In this document: in pieces, positions 37,586-50,249 of the stretch
How positions within the stretch are numbered: the stretch's first letter is position 1
Layout: each line of letters begins with the position of its first letter
DNA from: Prostheceraeus crozeri
Lineage: Eukaryota > Platyhelminthes > Polycladida > Euryleptidae
Reading direction: 5' to 3'
Assembly: GCA_907163375.1 (NCBI GenBank)
Contig: CAJQUW010014356.1
Location: 142,501 to 206,500 of the forward strand
DNA length: 64,000 nt
Program-made: the position numbers and the translations under genes
Notes under the pieces: generated by a model
The model's input: only the letters and a program-made list of their open reading frames with translations
What the model was told of the DNA's origin: nothing
Databases searched by the model: none

Positions 37586-38514
37586 CAGTGGAGGCCCGTC
37601 CATATGGGCGCCTGGGGCGCAGCCCTCCATTAAAAATTAGTTACATCAAAGAAAATTTACACAGAACATTGCGCTGAAACGCAACTGATCTGATAGACTG
37701 AATTGAACTATCAATGGTTCAACCTGTACTGCTAAACACATTCGAAGCGTGGTTCAGTGACTCATTCAGACGTCACTCTCCCTCTCTTCTACCGGATGGG
37801 GCGCACAGTCTGTGCGCCTTGATTCATACATGTTTTGCTGATCATACATCTGTATACATCGAAGATTTTTAGCAGCTTCGCACGCGTAAACAATGCATGG
37901 ATGGGGCGCTCTCAAAAAGTCCCTCTGGCTCGCTTTCGTACATTCTGATTAGGTAACGCCGCGCGTGCGTTGGGAAGTCAGATTCTGGTCAAACTCATGT
38001 TATTCTGATGCGTGTATACAAAACCTTGGACAGGCGAAGCACTTTCAATTATCACTGTGTCGACTGAAAATGAATCAGATTGTATATCTTTTAAGAAAGC
38101 CCTTTTCTCAACATTCCCTACAAGAAAAAATTGAAATTAGAAATCTCGGTCCGCCAAGGCCACGACTCAACGGCAGCCAAGCTAACGTTTCAAGCGACAG
38201 AGGACGAAACTGCAAGAGAAATTTTAATGCAGAATGGTATTCGAGATGTGAATGGCTTTGTGGATGAACTGGAAGCTGTATTTTGTTTTCCTTGTGTGCT
38301 ATTTGGTGGTGATCATCGCTGGACTTTACATCTTCCGAAAATAATGTCATTATGAAGGACCACAGTAGTATATTTGCAGTGAGACTTATCATGTCATAAA
38401 CAGGCATTTACATAGGCGTACATGAAATATAGCAGAGACCGTAGTAGATGATGGGCTAAGATGAAGACGTTTGGATTGCGCCCCACATGAGCAGGACTGC
38501 ACGAGCCGCCACTG
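37586..38514 (+). mobile_element. hAT element remnant with TTF-type zinc-finger fragment
   Basis: 929 bp with termini CAGTGGAGGCCCGT / CAGTGGCGGCTCGT and an exact 8-bp duplication TGTTTGAT (37578-37585 and 38515-38522). It contains a piece of the TTF-type zinc finger found at the start of many hAT transposases. The catalytic part is absent, so it is an internal-deletion derivative. Confidence 0.85.
38100..38340 (+). pseudogene. TTF zinc-finger fragment of a hAT transposase
   Basis: Two overlapping frames together show the family pattern: KIEIRNLGPPRP, then RNFNAEWYSRCEWLCG in one frame and VFCFPCVLFGGDHRWT in the next. In TTF domains these follow as FxxxWYxxxxWLxY...CFPCxLF. One frameshift separates them. 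Confidence 0.6.
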
Positions 38515-38522
38515 TGTTTGAT

Positions 38523-39444
38523 TACGAATTCAAAATGCATAGTATTTTCAATTGCGAAGTTTGCACATGCTGTATACCTCACATTCTTGGTGTATTCTGC
38601 TTAGAGAACATGTGTGGCCACAGATAAGCGAAGTTTTTCTTATTGCGATTAATCTTTGCGATGACATAATCGCCTTTTTCAATTTTAGCAAAATCTGCTA
38701 AATTTACTATTGTCCAAAGTTACTCCACGCCAATGTGTGGAGGACGTCACTTTGAATAATATTGCGACTGAAAAGTTTGCATTGCTTGCTAAAATTTATC
38801 TTTGGTCAATAAGTTTTTTCCAACAGGTTAAGTGGATCTGTCCATGTCTCTTGTCCAAATTATTAACTGGCAGACTGCATCCTACGGTCTATAGAAATCA
38901 TGGTGGGTAGTGTTTTAAGCAATGTGGTTAGACAATTTTAAAGCACCTTTTAACACACGTTGTTTTTTTTCAATTAAACAAGTTTTTCGCCCACTCTCAT
39001 AGAAATCATTGTGAAATTGAATTATAAATGGCTAGAATATTCTATGCAGTTAGAATTCAGCCATTCTACCTAATATACTCCCTCCTCTGCTGCTAGGCTT
39101 GTTTTACTAATCATGTGGATATGAACGAATATGTCAATATGTGATCAATATACGAGTACATGCCAATGAAGTCATTTCATCTTTTTTCAGACGATGGAGG
39201 ACTCACCTTAATTAGGTGTAAAAGACATTGTCGCCATATTCAGACATGTAGATTATTGCCTCGATCATCGGTCAGACAAAAGCCTTTATCTGCCGAAATA
39301 TCTGGAATATGGATTTCTAATTGTTGCGAACTGTGACAATGGGTGTCATTACGTCTGGAGCTTTAGAACTCTCCGGTGTGTGAAAATGGTTAGACGTTTT
39401 TCTCAGCTTGTCATGCGCAATGTCAGCAATTTATTATGCGCAAT
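38523..39444. other. no gene recognised
   Basis: No convincing frame, repeat or terminal structure. Confidence 0.35.
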
Positions 39445-39452
39445 AGTACAAC

Positions 39453-39686
39453 CAGGGTTGGAGCAATTACACAATTTTTTTCAATTACAATTACAATTAA
39501 AGTTGAACTTTTACAATTACAATTACTCTGAAATCAAAATCTTCAATTACAATTACAAATACAATTACACGACTTCTATTCAATTGCAACAACAATTACA
39601 ATTACATGTGTGACTTTGCAATTACAATTACTTCAAAACTTGTAATTAATTACACAATTACAATTACTGTATTTGCTCCAATCTTG
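39453..39686. mobile_element. 234-bp hAT-type MITE with CAATTA repeats
   Basis: Termini CAGGGTTGGAGCAATTAC and the inverted CAAGATTGGAGCAAATAC, flanked by an exact 8-bp duplication AGTACAAC (39445-39452 and 39687-39694). The interior is nearly all TACAATTACAATTA-type repeats. Confidence 0.85.
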
Positions 39687-39694
39687 AGTACAAC

Positions 39695-40357
39695 TGTCCA
39701 TGGTCAAGGCTCATGAATGTAGATGTGTCTCAGTATCTATGGATTCTGTGTCCCTGTTTTCATTTTCATCATTTTTACTGGTATGAGCTTTGTGGAATTT
39801 GCTTAAATTCTGATTTACCCGGCAACTCCGTCAATAAAACCTGCTGCTTTATGACCTGTATAGTTTTCATTTTTGGAATGGTGGTTCCTGAAGGTGTTGG
39901 AAGAATAATTGAATTATCTTGTCTTAATTGCGACAAACAGAGGCTAATATTTGTCTCCATTTTGATGGTCAAAGAATCAGTCCGGGGCTAATAAAATTGT
40001 CACAGTAACAGGTTGCATGCCAACAAGTAATGTCAATTGTTGTGCTAGTGGGAATCGCTTCAAAAGTATCTGTAAATCCATGTCATCAAGAAGTGACAAA
40101 TCTTCATGAGTTTTTGCTTTTTCTGTTATCCGACATAAGTAGGCAGTGAACTAGATAGCCACTATCCCAGCCGTGTATCACTTTGCCGTGTATACTCAGT
40201 GTACAAAGTTAATGGTCATTCTGTTAAGCTTGCTTTCTATTTCTAGGTGATGAGACACATGCAATCGCCCTAAGATCTATAAGACAACTGTGTTAACCAC
40301 AATAGGCCCTACGTTATCTAGAATATCACTCAGGCTTTCCCAAGTGGGCTTTCACGA
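39695..40357. other. no gene recognised
   Basis: A 92-aa frame (39713-39991) has no recognisable features beyond hydrophobic residues. Confidence 0.3.
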
Positions 40358-41319
40358 TTAACCCTCAGAGACCTGAGGTCCAGTGGACCCCGGAGCCACA
40401 TTTTCTATTTCATTTTTTACGCTGACGATATATCAACCACTCAAGCCCATACAAAATCATCATTTCTAACAGTGAATCTGCATGTGTTATTTCATTTCAA
40501 TTGAATCGGTAGAAGTATGCCAGATAGTCCAAGGGGGGTCCACCCCCTCAGGTCTCAGAGGGTGTAGACATTCCATCACAAAATTTTTGTAATTAGATGA
40601 AAAATGATTTCGAACATGTCCACGATGGTGTATAAAGAGTGAAAGTCATTTATTCATTGTTTGCATCATGCTCGTAGATGTGCAATGTGTTGGAAGATCG
40701 CAAAATGTGAATATTTTGCTTTCGCACATGATCTCGCGTGACTGGTTGGCCTATATGAACAACTCGACATAAATCGATGTCCGAAATGAAAGCTATCATT
40801 ATATTCATAGTTGAGCACCAAAACCTGATTGATGACAAACTTTTCACAGCAGTAATGATAAGTTTGAGATCTCCACAGCTGTTTTTGGTTCTAGAAGCAC
40901 ATCAATTTTGACTCATTTTAGGTCTATTTCTGATAGCTTTGGATTAATTTGAAGGAATGTACAAATGGAAAGGATTAGCTGCATGAATTAAATCAATTTC
41001 ATCAAAATCAACTATCTGAGGCTTTATGGTGACACAAAATATCGTAAAGCCGCCTCCTAGTACAAATGATGCTGTACTAAATGTGGTTGACTTACAAAAA
41101 CACCATATTTTCGCACGTGATTACTGAGATGGCTGAAAGTCACTCAAGGGATTCGTTATACCAACCTGCTACACGCAAACATCATTGTTTTACTTAAAAT
41201 CAACTTTCCTAATGCTTTGATATCGATTTAAGCAGGTAAACTAAGAATATGTTAAAGGGGTCCACTGGACCCCCTCAGGTCTCAGAGGGTGTGAAAAAGC
41301 TCAGGTCTCTGAGGGTTAA
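40358..41319. mobile_element. TTAA-type (piggyBac-like) non-autonomous element
   Basis: TTAACCCTCAGAGACCTGAG at 40358-40377 is the exact inverted complement of 41300-41319, giving TTAA duplications and 16-bp termini that start CCC, as in the piggyBac superfamily. Related motifs (GGGGTCCAC..., CTCAGGTCTCAGAGGGTGT) recur at about 40537-40563 and 41257-41293. No transposase is encoded. Confidence 0.75.
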
Positions 41320-43810
41320 ATCCGGTGCGCTCAATCTCATAGTGAACATCATGCATGTATGTGCACATAATCCGAATTACAACATTCTACTTGGTCGACA
41401 TGTTTCACTTTTCCTAAAGCTTTCATGCCAACATAGCTCCACGATGTTGATTGTTCAAAAACTATTGTGTGTGTTCATCATTTCTTCTTACATCAGCGCA
41501 CGCTTTCAAAATGTACGTTTTGAATCTAGAAAATAGTCGAGAAAGATAAACATTCTGACTTACTAGCATCGTGGTGCATTTCTGCAGGATTTATGTTAAC
41601 ATGGCGTTATAATTGTATACTTTTCAAACAGGTGATCTTTAGCTGCATATTTCAAAATTCAATTTTTGATATGCTTTCTTTGATATTAGGCATCGACACT
41701 TCTGATAGCTAAAATATCAAATTATGAGGTCATTCCCTGTTCCTGGAAAAATCTGTTGACGAAAATCAAGCTCTGTTTCTTGCCATGAATGCTTAATTAA
41801 AAGCAAATATTACAGCAGACCAATGGTTGTGTATTTCAAACTTTGAATTTTTCAATTTTGTTCGTATTTCAACAAGTCGCTGACAGAACTGTTGCAAAGC
41901 ATAAAGGGTTCTCAGGCTTTCGAGAACAAAGCTTGAGATGGCCTTACTTGCTCAATGATGAATTGGAGCACCAAGGTCGACGTTTTAATAGGGATCCATG
42001 AATTTGGTGAATTTTTGCTATATAGCTGACCTAACAGAGATATTGAAAAACGAAATAAAATGTTGCAAAAGAGAGATCGTTTCTGCAGTGACTTGAAGCG
42101 GACAATTCATCTCAATCTTCCTTGATTTTAAATGCCTGTCGATCTTTCCAATTTTCTCTGATGCGTGAATTCTAAAGGTATGGCGTCGAAATATTGATTA
42201 AAAGATTTGAGGACCAAGGAGATGCTGATTGAGTTTCTTGGCTCCATATTATATCCATATTTAGGAGTCCTTGCTACATTGTGTGGCGTCTTCTCCGTAC
42301 CTGCGAGGCCTTCGGCGCATCCTCAATAATTATTTACCAACATTTATAAAAATGAAAAGTGTCATCATTCATTTAAATTCGATAGCTTCTCGTGATAGCT
42401 TCCGTCTCAAAATCAGACGCTCAACCTCAAGAGTGAACAGTTTTGCAGCACGTGCTTGAATCACCGCTGTTTTCTTCGAACAATTAGACACACAAGCTAG
42501 TCGTGTGTTCAGACGGAGCACTGATGTTCAGACAGCGAAAGAGAGTTGTATGCGTGTGAGGCAGCAAGCGCACACCCACGCGCCAATAATGGCTTTCCTG
42601 ATGGACATGATGCTTTGCCTTCTCCAATTTTTGCAATGAAATTCTACACAATTCTTGATCGAGGCGCGGTGCCTAAATATAGTAAGGGAAGCGCAACCCA
42701 ATTGTTCCTAGCTTCGCTTAATGTGAGAGAAGCCAATACGTCAACAGTGACAGATGGATGACGTTCAGACAAGACTGCGATCAGATGATGAGCGTTCTCC
42801 AATGAATGCAGAGTGATGCATCTGACTCGAACACCCAGATTCGATAGAATTCCATAATTTTTTTACGTGATTGATGTAACGCTATGTTTAGTACTGCAGA
42901 TGAGATCATAACCACGCCTTTCGTCCCAAGTGAATATACTGAAAAGATGACAGTCGGCAAGTAAGGTAGGCCAACACCTGATATGAAATTGAAAGTCACA
43001 CAGAAAGAAATACACAAGACATTTTAATGCATCAAAATTTCAAACATGTGAGTGGCTGACCGGCCGTCAGAAACGCAAGAAACTGTTGCCCTTGCCTCCT
43101 TTTTTCTCAAGAAAATGTGGTCTGGACAGAGAGGGAATATAGTGATCTCAGCTCCTTGAGTAAGGCGGTAAAGTGACATGAGCAATCACTTCTCATGTGC
43201 ACTTTCACTTGACCTTAAAAGATGTTCGGAAAATTGCTATTAAAAATTCAGATTTTATGAAAATTAATGATGTGACATAAAAGTGCTTTGTATAGAAATG
43301 GTATCCCAATGCCGAATGAAGGCCTATGGTCAGGGAGCACGCGACGCCACTGTTTAAAAGGCATATTAGTAAATAGAATAATTAAATATTGAGTTGCATC
43401 CTCGGGTTGAAAAAGGGAAACAGACCTGAATAGCTGTTACTTCATCCAATATCAGGAATCATCAGCAGGCCTAGTTCACATTTAAAGTTGCAGCCATGCC
43501 CGGGCAAATTTTGGATTTGTTAAACTTACTAAATGCAAATTTAGTGTTACAAGAGTGCGAGTGTGTTTACAAAAAGCAGCATTTGGTAATTATTACAGGC
43601 GCACTAACTTTGGCGATTTACCAGTAGTGCGTGTTTGAAATGATACTTAATAAATGCTCGCCCATCGAAAAAGCCTATATAGTCAAATTTCAAAAGAAAA
43701 GCAAACGTTGAAACAAATGTGTTTCTTTAAAGCACAATTCACGTAATGACACACAGCTGTTGTTTCAATTCATTTGTTTGACGTGTACTTCTCGTTGCAT
43801 CGTAGGTATA
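41320..43810. other. no gene recognised; lone hAT-like terminus
   Basis: GCACGCGACGCCACTG at about 43336-43351 looks like the right end of a CAGTGGCG-type hAT element, but I found no left partner. The rest shows only short frames. Confidence 0.35.
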
Positions 43811-43816
43811 CTTTTC

Positions 43817-44190
43817 TCAGAATATAGCTTTTGTTTCTAACTTTCTTGTAAAATTCTTTTCAATATTAAATTTGGAAATTAATAAACTTTTCACAGTTTT
43901 TTCGCACATTCGACTTCGTTCGTCGGACCAAATATTTGTCATCATTGAGAACACTCTTTCTACTGGGGATGAAGCTCCCTGCAGACAGAATGATGCGTAT
44001 TCCGTCAATCGTTAAAGATTCGGTACAGCAACCGCACCTTCGCTCAAATATTTAAAGAGAGTGACTTTTTTTTTCTTCTAATTATTTACAATTCATTTTC
44101 CACCTCTTGATGACCAGTATTCTTTAGATTGTACTACTTCATCAAACAGTTCGCCCACATTAATTGCGGTATGTTCAAATCGTTCATTGA
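43817..44190 (-). pseudogene. hAT transposase C-terminal (dimerisation) fragment
   Basis: 63-aa frame 44008-43817 reads SSPVERVFSMMTNIWSDERSRM followed by VKSLLISKFNIE, the hAT C-terminal dimerisation signature (ERVFS...R..L...lL..K.N). Upstream, INERFEHTAINVGELFDEVV can be read before stops. It is a broken relic without detectable ends. Confidence 0.65.
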
Positions 44191-44284
44191 TTTTCAGGGA
44201 TGAGGTTTCGATTTTGGACCAGATTAACTAATAATTATTCATCCAAACAAATGGTTCTCGACCGGCGAAACTCCAGTTTTATTC

Positions 44285-44287
<3 letters not shown>

Positions 44288-44363
<76 letters not shown>
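44288..44363. repeat. (TA)n microsatellite, 76 bp
   Basis: Uninterrupted TA dinucleotides directly abutting the Tc1 element. The last TA is its target duplication. Confidence 0.95.
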
Positions 44364-44364
<1 letters not shown>

Positions 44365-45758
44365 TCAGTGACAAAAAGAATGAAACAAGTCCTGATATGA
44401 ATACTTATGACTTAAACTTGGTTGTACTGTACGTTTGTTTGTTGTTTGTAAAAGGAGAACTCGAATGCTTTACTCAAAAACATTTAATTTGTTACTCATG
44501 ATTTTATCAACTTAAGTTAGAAACGGGTGTGACCACCGCAAGCATCCAAACAGGCATCGATGCGTGAGGGCATGGATGAGCACAGTCGCTGGATGAATGC
44601 CAGGTCTAAGAAGTTCCACTGCTCGATCAGTCTGTCGGCCAACATCTTCAAAGACACTGTGGGTGGTTGTACCTCTCCCTCACTCTGCGACCAAGTTCAT
44701 CCCAGCAGTGCTCGATGGGGGAGAGGTCGGGAGAACGTGAGGGCCATTCCAAGGTTGGGATTCCACTACTTGCTATCCTGTTAGAGACCACTGAAGCGCG
44801 ATGGGGCCTTGCGTTGTCATCCTGAAAAATCAATTGATTCGATGTCACTGCTGGAACCACGACCGGTGTCACGATCTCGTCGGCATATCGCTGTCCTGTC
44901 AATCAATGTTCCTTTCACTACGATTGCTGGTGTTTTTCCATTGTGCCAGATACCGACCCAAACCATGACACTACCGCCGCCGTACCGTCGTGTTCTTTGA
45001 CGCAACATGGAGCAAATCGTTCACTTGGCAAGCGATGAACACGGATCCGACCATCGTTGAAATCGAGAGTAAACCTCGATTCATCAGTCCAGAGCACACG
45101 TTCCCACTGACTGTCACTCCACGACTGATGACCTCGACACCACGTCACTCGTCTCCTTCGATGTTCCAGGCTCAGCGGAATTCTCACAGCGGGTCGTCGA
45201 GACTGTATACCAGCTTCTCGCAATCTTCGATATGCAGTTCGAACGCTACAGGCAACGCTCCCAGCAACCTTCCAGTACACAATTAGCTTCGGGACGGACA
45301 CAAATCTGTTTCTTTTAGCAGCTAAAACTAAGCGTGCATCTGTCCGCTTGGATGATGCCCTTGGTCTTCCTGATCCGTTCTTCTTTTCCACATTTCCTTC
45401 TGCTTTCCAACGACACCACCAACTCCATACAACGACCCTTGAAATTTTCAATTCTTTCGCAACAGTTGTAGAACTTTGCCCACAACGCATCATCCCAATT
45501 GCCATTCCTCTGGTAAAGTTATCGTGCGCCATTTCATAAGTCAAATCTGGTCAGCAGTAGGTGGTGATTCTGTTCAACTTCTAGCTGTTACTGTGATCAG
45601 TATCAAATTTTGAAATTTGATGGTCCTATATCATTTCCCTTATCATATGGAGTTCAATGGTGATACATAGAAAGCGAGATATCATCTCAAACCATAGAAA
45701 AAATGAAACAAACTTCCATTCAAGTCAATGATATTGGTTTCAATATTTATGTCAGTGA

Positions 45759-45759
<1 letters not shown>
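44364..45759 (-). mobile_element. Tc1-type transposon, 1.4 kb
   Basis: Ends CTCAGTGACA (left) and the inverted CTCACTGACA (right). The first 23 bases of each end match with 4 differences, and TA lies on both sides (44362-44363, 45760-45761). It encodes a DD34E transposase on the minus strand. Both flanks are long (TA)n tracts. Confidence 0.9.
44648..45544 (-). pseudogene. Tc1 transposase (DD34E), frameshifted
   Basis: About 300 aa in three frames. 45544-44918 starts MTYEMAHDNFTRGMAIGMM with two helix-turn-helix units (DNA binding) and reaches WTDESRF, which holds the first catalytic Asp. A second frame (45008-44817) carries GGGSVMVWVGIWHNGKTP. A third (44902-44648) has FQDDNARPH and SPIEHCWDELGRRVR, with 34 residues between the second Asp and the Glu. 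Two compensating frameshifts (near 45000 and 44900) break it. The catalytic triad itself is preserved. Confidence 0.85.

Positions 45760-45823
<64 letters not shown>
45760..45823. repeat. (TA)n microsatellite between Tc1 and mariner
   Basis: 64 bp of pure TA shared as flank by both transposons. Confidence 0.95.
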
Positions 45824-45825
<2 letters not shown>

Positions 45826-47892
45826 AGGTGTTTCAAAAGTAGGCTAACAGTAGAAATTGGCCTTGAAAAGCTATGTCTTAATGCTATAGATTAATAAGCT
45901 ATGTCATAATAATCTTTTTCACGATGCCACAGATAGCTAATATGCCTTGTATTCGTAAGGGGCAAAAATTCAATACTCTTTGACATCGCGTAAATCATAT
46001 TAAAATATCTCATGATCTCCTGTGTTTTCATGCCTACATATTTCACTACAACCCAATTTGAATCTATACCGATCATGAGAATTCGAATAACTATCCAACA
46101 ACTATCAAAAAAAAATTATTAGGAAACCATGTAAACAAGATAGTAGTTGTTTCAGTGTTACTGCGGAGAAGGAAGAACAGCTGACATTCGAATGTCCTCC
46201 GCGCCCCTCAGCCTGGTGCACGAAGACGCTGTCGTCAACACAAGACAGGGAGGCGAAGAAGGAAGAACAGCTGACATCCAAATGTCCTTTACCTTTGTTA
46301 ATTCCAGCCTCCTCTTAGACCATCGTCAGAAGCTTCTGACGATGGCCTAGAGGAGGCTGAAATTAATAAAGGTATTAACATTAAAACAACTACCATTTTG
46401 TTTGCTTGGTTTCCTAACAAAAAAATGAACAAATGAATAACCAAGGCCTATTCAACATATCAAAAAATTAATCAACTTAAAGTTGCAAAAATTCACGAAC
46501 GCAAATGCTCAAAATGTCCACCATGGACATCGGCACATTCTTGTAGTCTTTCGGCCACACTGTGACACACAGTTCTGCATAAGTTCCTGTCATCACTGAT
46601 CTCTTGACAGGCATCTGTGATGTAGGAGTGGAGTTGAGAAAGTGTGTGAGGTTTTCGTCCGTACACTTTCTCCTTTACAACGCCCCAAAAGAAAAAGTCC
46701 ATCGGAGTTCGATCGGGAGAGCGAGGAGGCCAAAGGATGCTACCACATCTCCCGATCCACTTTCCTGGAAAAGTGTCATTCAGATAGCTTCTGACACTCA
46801 CTGCAAAATGCGCTGGTGCACCATCCTGCTGAAAGTACAGCTCATTGAAGTTGTTCAATGACTGCATCTCAGGAATCGCAAAGGATTGGAGCATTTGAAG
46901 GTACACCTCAGCCGTCACAGTTCTTTCAAAAAATACTGGCCCAATCACACCGTTGCTTGACATACCGGCCCAGACGGTTAAGCCAGGCTGGTTCAGCTCA
47001 TTTGTTGATACCATGTGCGGATTTTCAGGGAACCAGTAACACAGTTATGTCTATTTACGTGACCTGATAGTTTGAAACTGGCTTCGTCAGACCAAACTAT
47101 CTTGTCAAGCAAATCTGGGTTCTCCCGAATTTCCGACAACATGAGCACAGCAAACTGCAAGCGTCGTTCAGCATCATCCGGTAGAAGGTGCTGCAACAGT
47201 CTGGGTCGGTATGGTTTCAACTCAACTTTCCTCATCAGTCTCCAAGTAGAGCTTAGAGAAATGTCCAACTCAAATGAGGCTCTTCTTGTTGACTTCTTCG
47301 GACTTTGAACAAATGTTTGGGCCACTAGCTCCTCGTTTGATGTTATTGAAACTGATCGAGGGCGTCCTGACTTCGGTGCATTCTCTACCGAACCGGTCTT
47401 TTCAAATTTATCTCGAATGCGATAAATAGCAAATCTTGATGGAGGATTGCTGTGAAAGGCATCTCTCCATTCCATTCGCACCTTTTCAACATTCTTGTTT
47501 TTCCAAAAGGATTTCAAAATCCATTTTCTCTGATCATCTTTTAGATGACCTGACATGACAGAAGCAGCAAATTCAAAAAAGCTTCAAGCTTGTTTAATTC
47601 ACTTCAAGTCAAACTAACAGTGTTTGATTCAAATCAAATTAATTGAACATATCCATGCACGTAATGTCAGATTGGTGCTATATCTTGTCCATGATAGATT
47701 TCAAAATTCCTTTGCCAATGGAATGCTACTGCATAGACTTCTAAATGATAGTAGCAATTACTTCGAAGTCTATGGCTCATGTTGGACTGATCATGTATAT
47801 CCATCGACTGATTCAGGTGTAAATCGCCAATAGAACGGTCAACATAGATTTCCTAGGGCAAAATCAACTGTTAGCCTACTTTTGAAACACCT

Positions 47893-47894
<2 letters not shown>
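45824..47894 (-). mobile_element. mariner-like transposon (DD41D), 2.07 kb
   Basis: Terminal inverted repeats of 28 bp are identical (45824-45851 and 47867-47894; start CAAGGTGTTTCAAAAGTAGG), with TA duplications outside. It encodes a DD41D transposase. Identical ends suggest a recent insertion. Confidence 0.92.
46493..47556 (-). pseudogene. mariner transposase (DD41D, rosa-like), one frameshift
   Basis: Frame 47556-46993 starts with ATG (MSGHLKDDQRKWILKSFW), contains the helix-turn-helix DNA-binding half and the first catalytic Asp in IVWSDEASF. Frame 47014-46493 continues with GLTVWAGMSSNGV, LYFQQDGAPAH (second Asp) and RSPDRTPMDFFFWG (third Asp). I count 41 residues between the last two, the DD41D spacing described for rosa-type mariners. 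The total would be about 350 aa, normal for the family. A single frameshift near 47020-47045 separates the halves. Nothing else looks decayed. Confidence 0.85.
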
Positions 47895-47945
<51 letters not shown>

Positions 47946-47962
47946 ATATATAATTATATGTA

Positions 47963-48001
<39 letters not shown>

Positions 48002-48078
48002 ATATATAATTATATGTATTAATATATATATATATATATATACTATATATATATATATATATGATATGTATATATATT
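47895..48078. repeat. (TA)n tract with internal repeats
   Basis: TA-rich tract containing a duplicated block (ATTATATAATATATAATTAT at about 47938 and again near 47993). It separates the mariner from PLE A. Confidence 0.9.
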
Positions 48079-48101
48079 AAAATAAAATAAAACATTCAAT
48101 T

Positions 48102-48143
48102 CACAACATGTTTCTGCATTTATTCTAATGCCTTCATCAGGTG
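48102..48143 (-). ncRNA. hammerhead ribozyme motif, PLE A 3' repeat
   Basis: Minus strand: helix I CAC/GTG, exact core CTGATGA, helix II GCATT/AATGC with a 6-nt loop, GAAA, palindromic helix III ACATGT, cleavage-site T. All core bases fit the consensus. The very short helix III is the type reported in PLEs, which may act as a dimer. Confidence 0.8.
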
Positions 48144-48323
48144 CTAACAGAATTAACATGAAATCAAGCTTATATATGACAAGAATGATAATGAGTAAAA
48201 TTTACAAGCGATGGCATGGAATGATATGGCAACAGGACAATTAACAATATAACAATAAAATCAGATGAAATGACAAGTTTACAAAGACTGCTATGTTTAT
48301 GATGACGTGACCAAACGAGCTAT

Positions 48324-49361
48324 TTACAAATTCAATGCCAGTGGATTAGAACCTCCTCGATCATTCATGAGTGCATCAGTACTGGTACTCTTAATAAGAA
48401 TTGATTCCAAAAGACGAGGGTTATTATTAACCGTAGAGATACTCGCAAAGCCGTCTTTCTTTGGTGGATGGACGTGCATGCTGACTTCTGTCGGAGTAGG
48501 ATGCGCTTTGAGATGTTCATTAATGCGAGTAATGAAATGACGAATGGAACTGCCAATGCAACATTTATCACAATGTTCACAACTATATTTGTATACAATA
48601 TTTGATTTCAATTCGTTATTTATTTTATCTTTGTTGGGAAAAAATTGAGAAGTCTTCAGGGTTGTAAAAATAACCCTTACACGTACAGTCTCTGGTAGAA
48701 ATTTATTTATGTCTCTGATGTGGCGATTTAGATTGCTTTCTTTGTCAGTAATGAAAGGGAAACTCCAATTCACGGTTGTAGTGTCGCTTTCATTTTCATT
48801 TTTGTCGCTTGAACTTTGATCTCTGTAATTTTTTTCGACTTTTGCCTGGACGCCATCAATGACTCCGTCGGAGAACCCGTTCTCCCGAAAAATAGAACGG
48901 ATGATCTCCACGGACTCATGACAACACTCAGGAGAAGAAGATACTGCTCTGGCACGGTAAAACAAGGATTTCATGGCTGCCAAGCGATAGTGCTTTGGAG
49001 CGTAAGCGCAATTGGGAGTATACACTCCAGTATTCGTCTCTTTCAAATACCAAACTGTATCAAAAGAATTGCCATTCCGAATGATCTTGGTGACAAGAAA
49101 AATAAGAGAATTTTGCTCTTCTTGTTCCATCGTAAACTGAATATTGCTATGAAGCCTGTTAATGAACTCAAAAAAATTTGTTATGTTAGACGAATGATCA
49201 AAAATCGTAAAAATGTCATCGACAAACCGTTTGTAGAATCTGGGGCTATGCGGACAGTCTTGTAAGCGAGACTCAATTAAAGTCATCGCAAAAGCTGACA
49301 TTGTTGGAGAGAGGCATGAGCCCATGGACAGCCCGTCATTTTGCACATAGAGCTCACCAGA
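48324..49361 (-). pseudogene. PLE A RT palm + GIY-YIG endonuclease (N-terminally truncated)
   Basis: One uninterrupted frame of about 345 aa: ELYVQNDGLSMGS, FYKRFVDDIF (catalytic palm), a long linker with NWSFPFI, then IVYKYSCEHCDKCCIGSS and RHFITRINEHLKAHP (GIY-YIG core), ending at 48324. The first 60 residues of the open frame above 49361 are only antisense of its own terminal repeat. The RT fingers are missing, so it is inactive although free of stops. Confidence 0.8.
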
Positions 49362-49720
49362 AGTCAGCATGCACGTCCATCCACCAAAGAAAGACGGCTT
49401 TGCGAGTATCTCTACGGTTAATAATAACCCTCGTCTTTTGGAATCAATTCTTATTAAGAGTACCAGTTCTGAAGCACTCATGAATGATCGAGGAGGTTCT
49501 AATCCACTGGCATTGAATTTGTAAATAGCTCGTTTGGTCACGTCATCATATGCATAGCAGTCTTTGTAAACTTGTCATTTCATCTGATTTTATTGTTATA
49601 TTGTTCATATATGTTATTGTTATATTGTCCTGTTGCCATATCATTCCATGCCATCGCTTGTAAATTTTACTCATTATCATCTTGTCATATAAAAGCTTGA
49701 TTTTATGTTAATTCTGTTAG

Positions 49721-49762
49721 CACCTGATGAAGGCATTAGAATAAATGCAGAAACATGTTGTG
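49721..49762 (+). ncRNA. hammerhead ribozyme motif, PLE A inverted repeat copy
   Basis: Plus-strand duplicate of the motif at 48102-48143, with identical core, helices and cleavage site. Confidence 0.8.
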
Positions 49763-49796
49763 AATTGATTGTTTTATTTTATTTTAATATAATCTG

Positions 49797-50249
49797 GACA
49801 CAAGCTTATCAAATGTATATATATATATATATAATATATATATATATTGTTGATGATGAATCAGCATGATCTTAAGTGATCTAAATAAATACCAATTACC
49901 ACGGCGGGCAGCGTCAGTTATATATAGTGTCAGTATATAGTCAGCTATATAGTGTATAAACATTTCAAAAGTAAGCACGCCTCCATCTGTTTAACATCTG
50001 ATAAGCTCAAAATATTAGTGCTCCAACACAATTTTTCCAACAGCTATGAACGAAAGACAGCAGAGAAATATTACATCAAAGTGAATTCAACAGCTATGAA
50101 TGTAATGCTCAACCAAAATCTATAGATGTATAAAACTTTTTCAAATTTCGTATGTAAATGTGTTGATAAAATTCTTTTTACCATCAGACTTTGAAAAGAG
50201 ATAGTCGAAATATTGTCACAATAAGATCTTATTTATTGGCCTCGTCTTT

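Larger units (their letters stand above)
48079..49796 (-). mobile_element. PLE A, 5'-truncated, with inverted terminal repeats
   Basis: Penelope-like element on the minus strand. Its last about 420 bp (48079-48493) recur inverted at 49362-49796, the inverted 'pseudo-LTR' form known for PLEs. The body is truncated to the RT palm onwards. TA-rich DNA lies outside both ends. Both terminal copies carry a hammerhead motif. Confidence 0.85.

Noticed and set aside
43336-43351. Possible link between the hAT terminus at 43351 and the hAT C-terminal fragment at 43817
   Set aside because: The terminus points left, away from the fragment, and no partner end was found.
44990-45539. Plus-strand open frames over the Tc1 gene
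   Set aside because: Shadows of the transposase, which has clear DD34E motifs on the minus strand.
47871-48095. IYIYIY-type open frames over TA tracts (also at 44316, 45757 and 55860)
   Set aside because: Translation of (TA)n microsatellites.
49362-49541. First 60 residues of the open frame in PLE A
   Set aside because: Antisense translation of the element's own inverted terminal repeat (same peptide as the frame at 48307), so not part of the RT.
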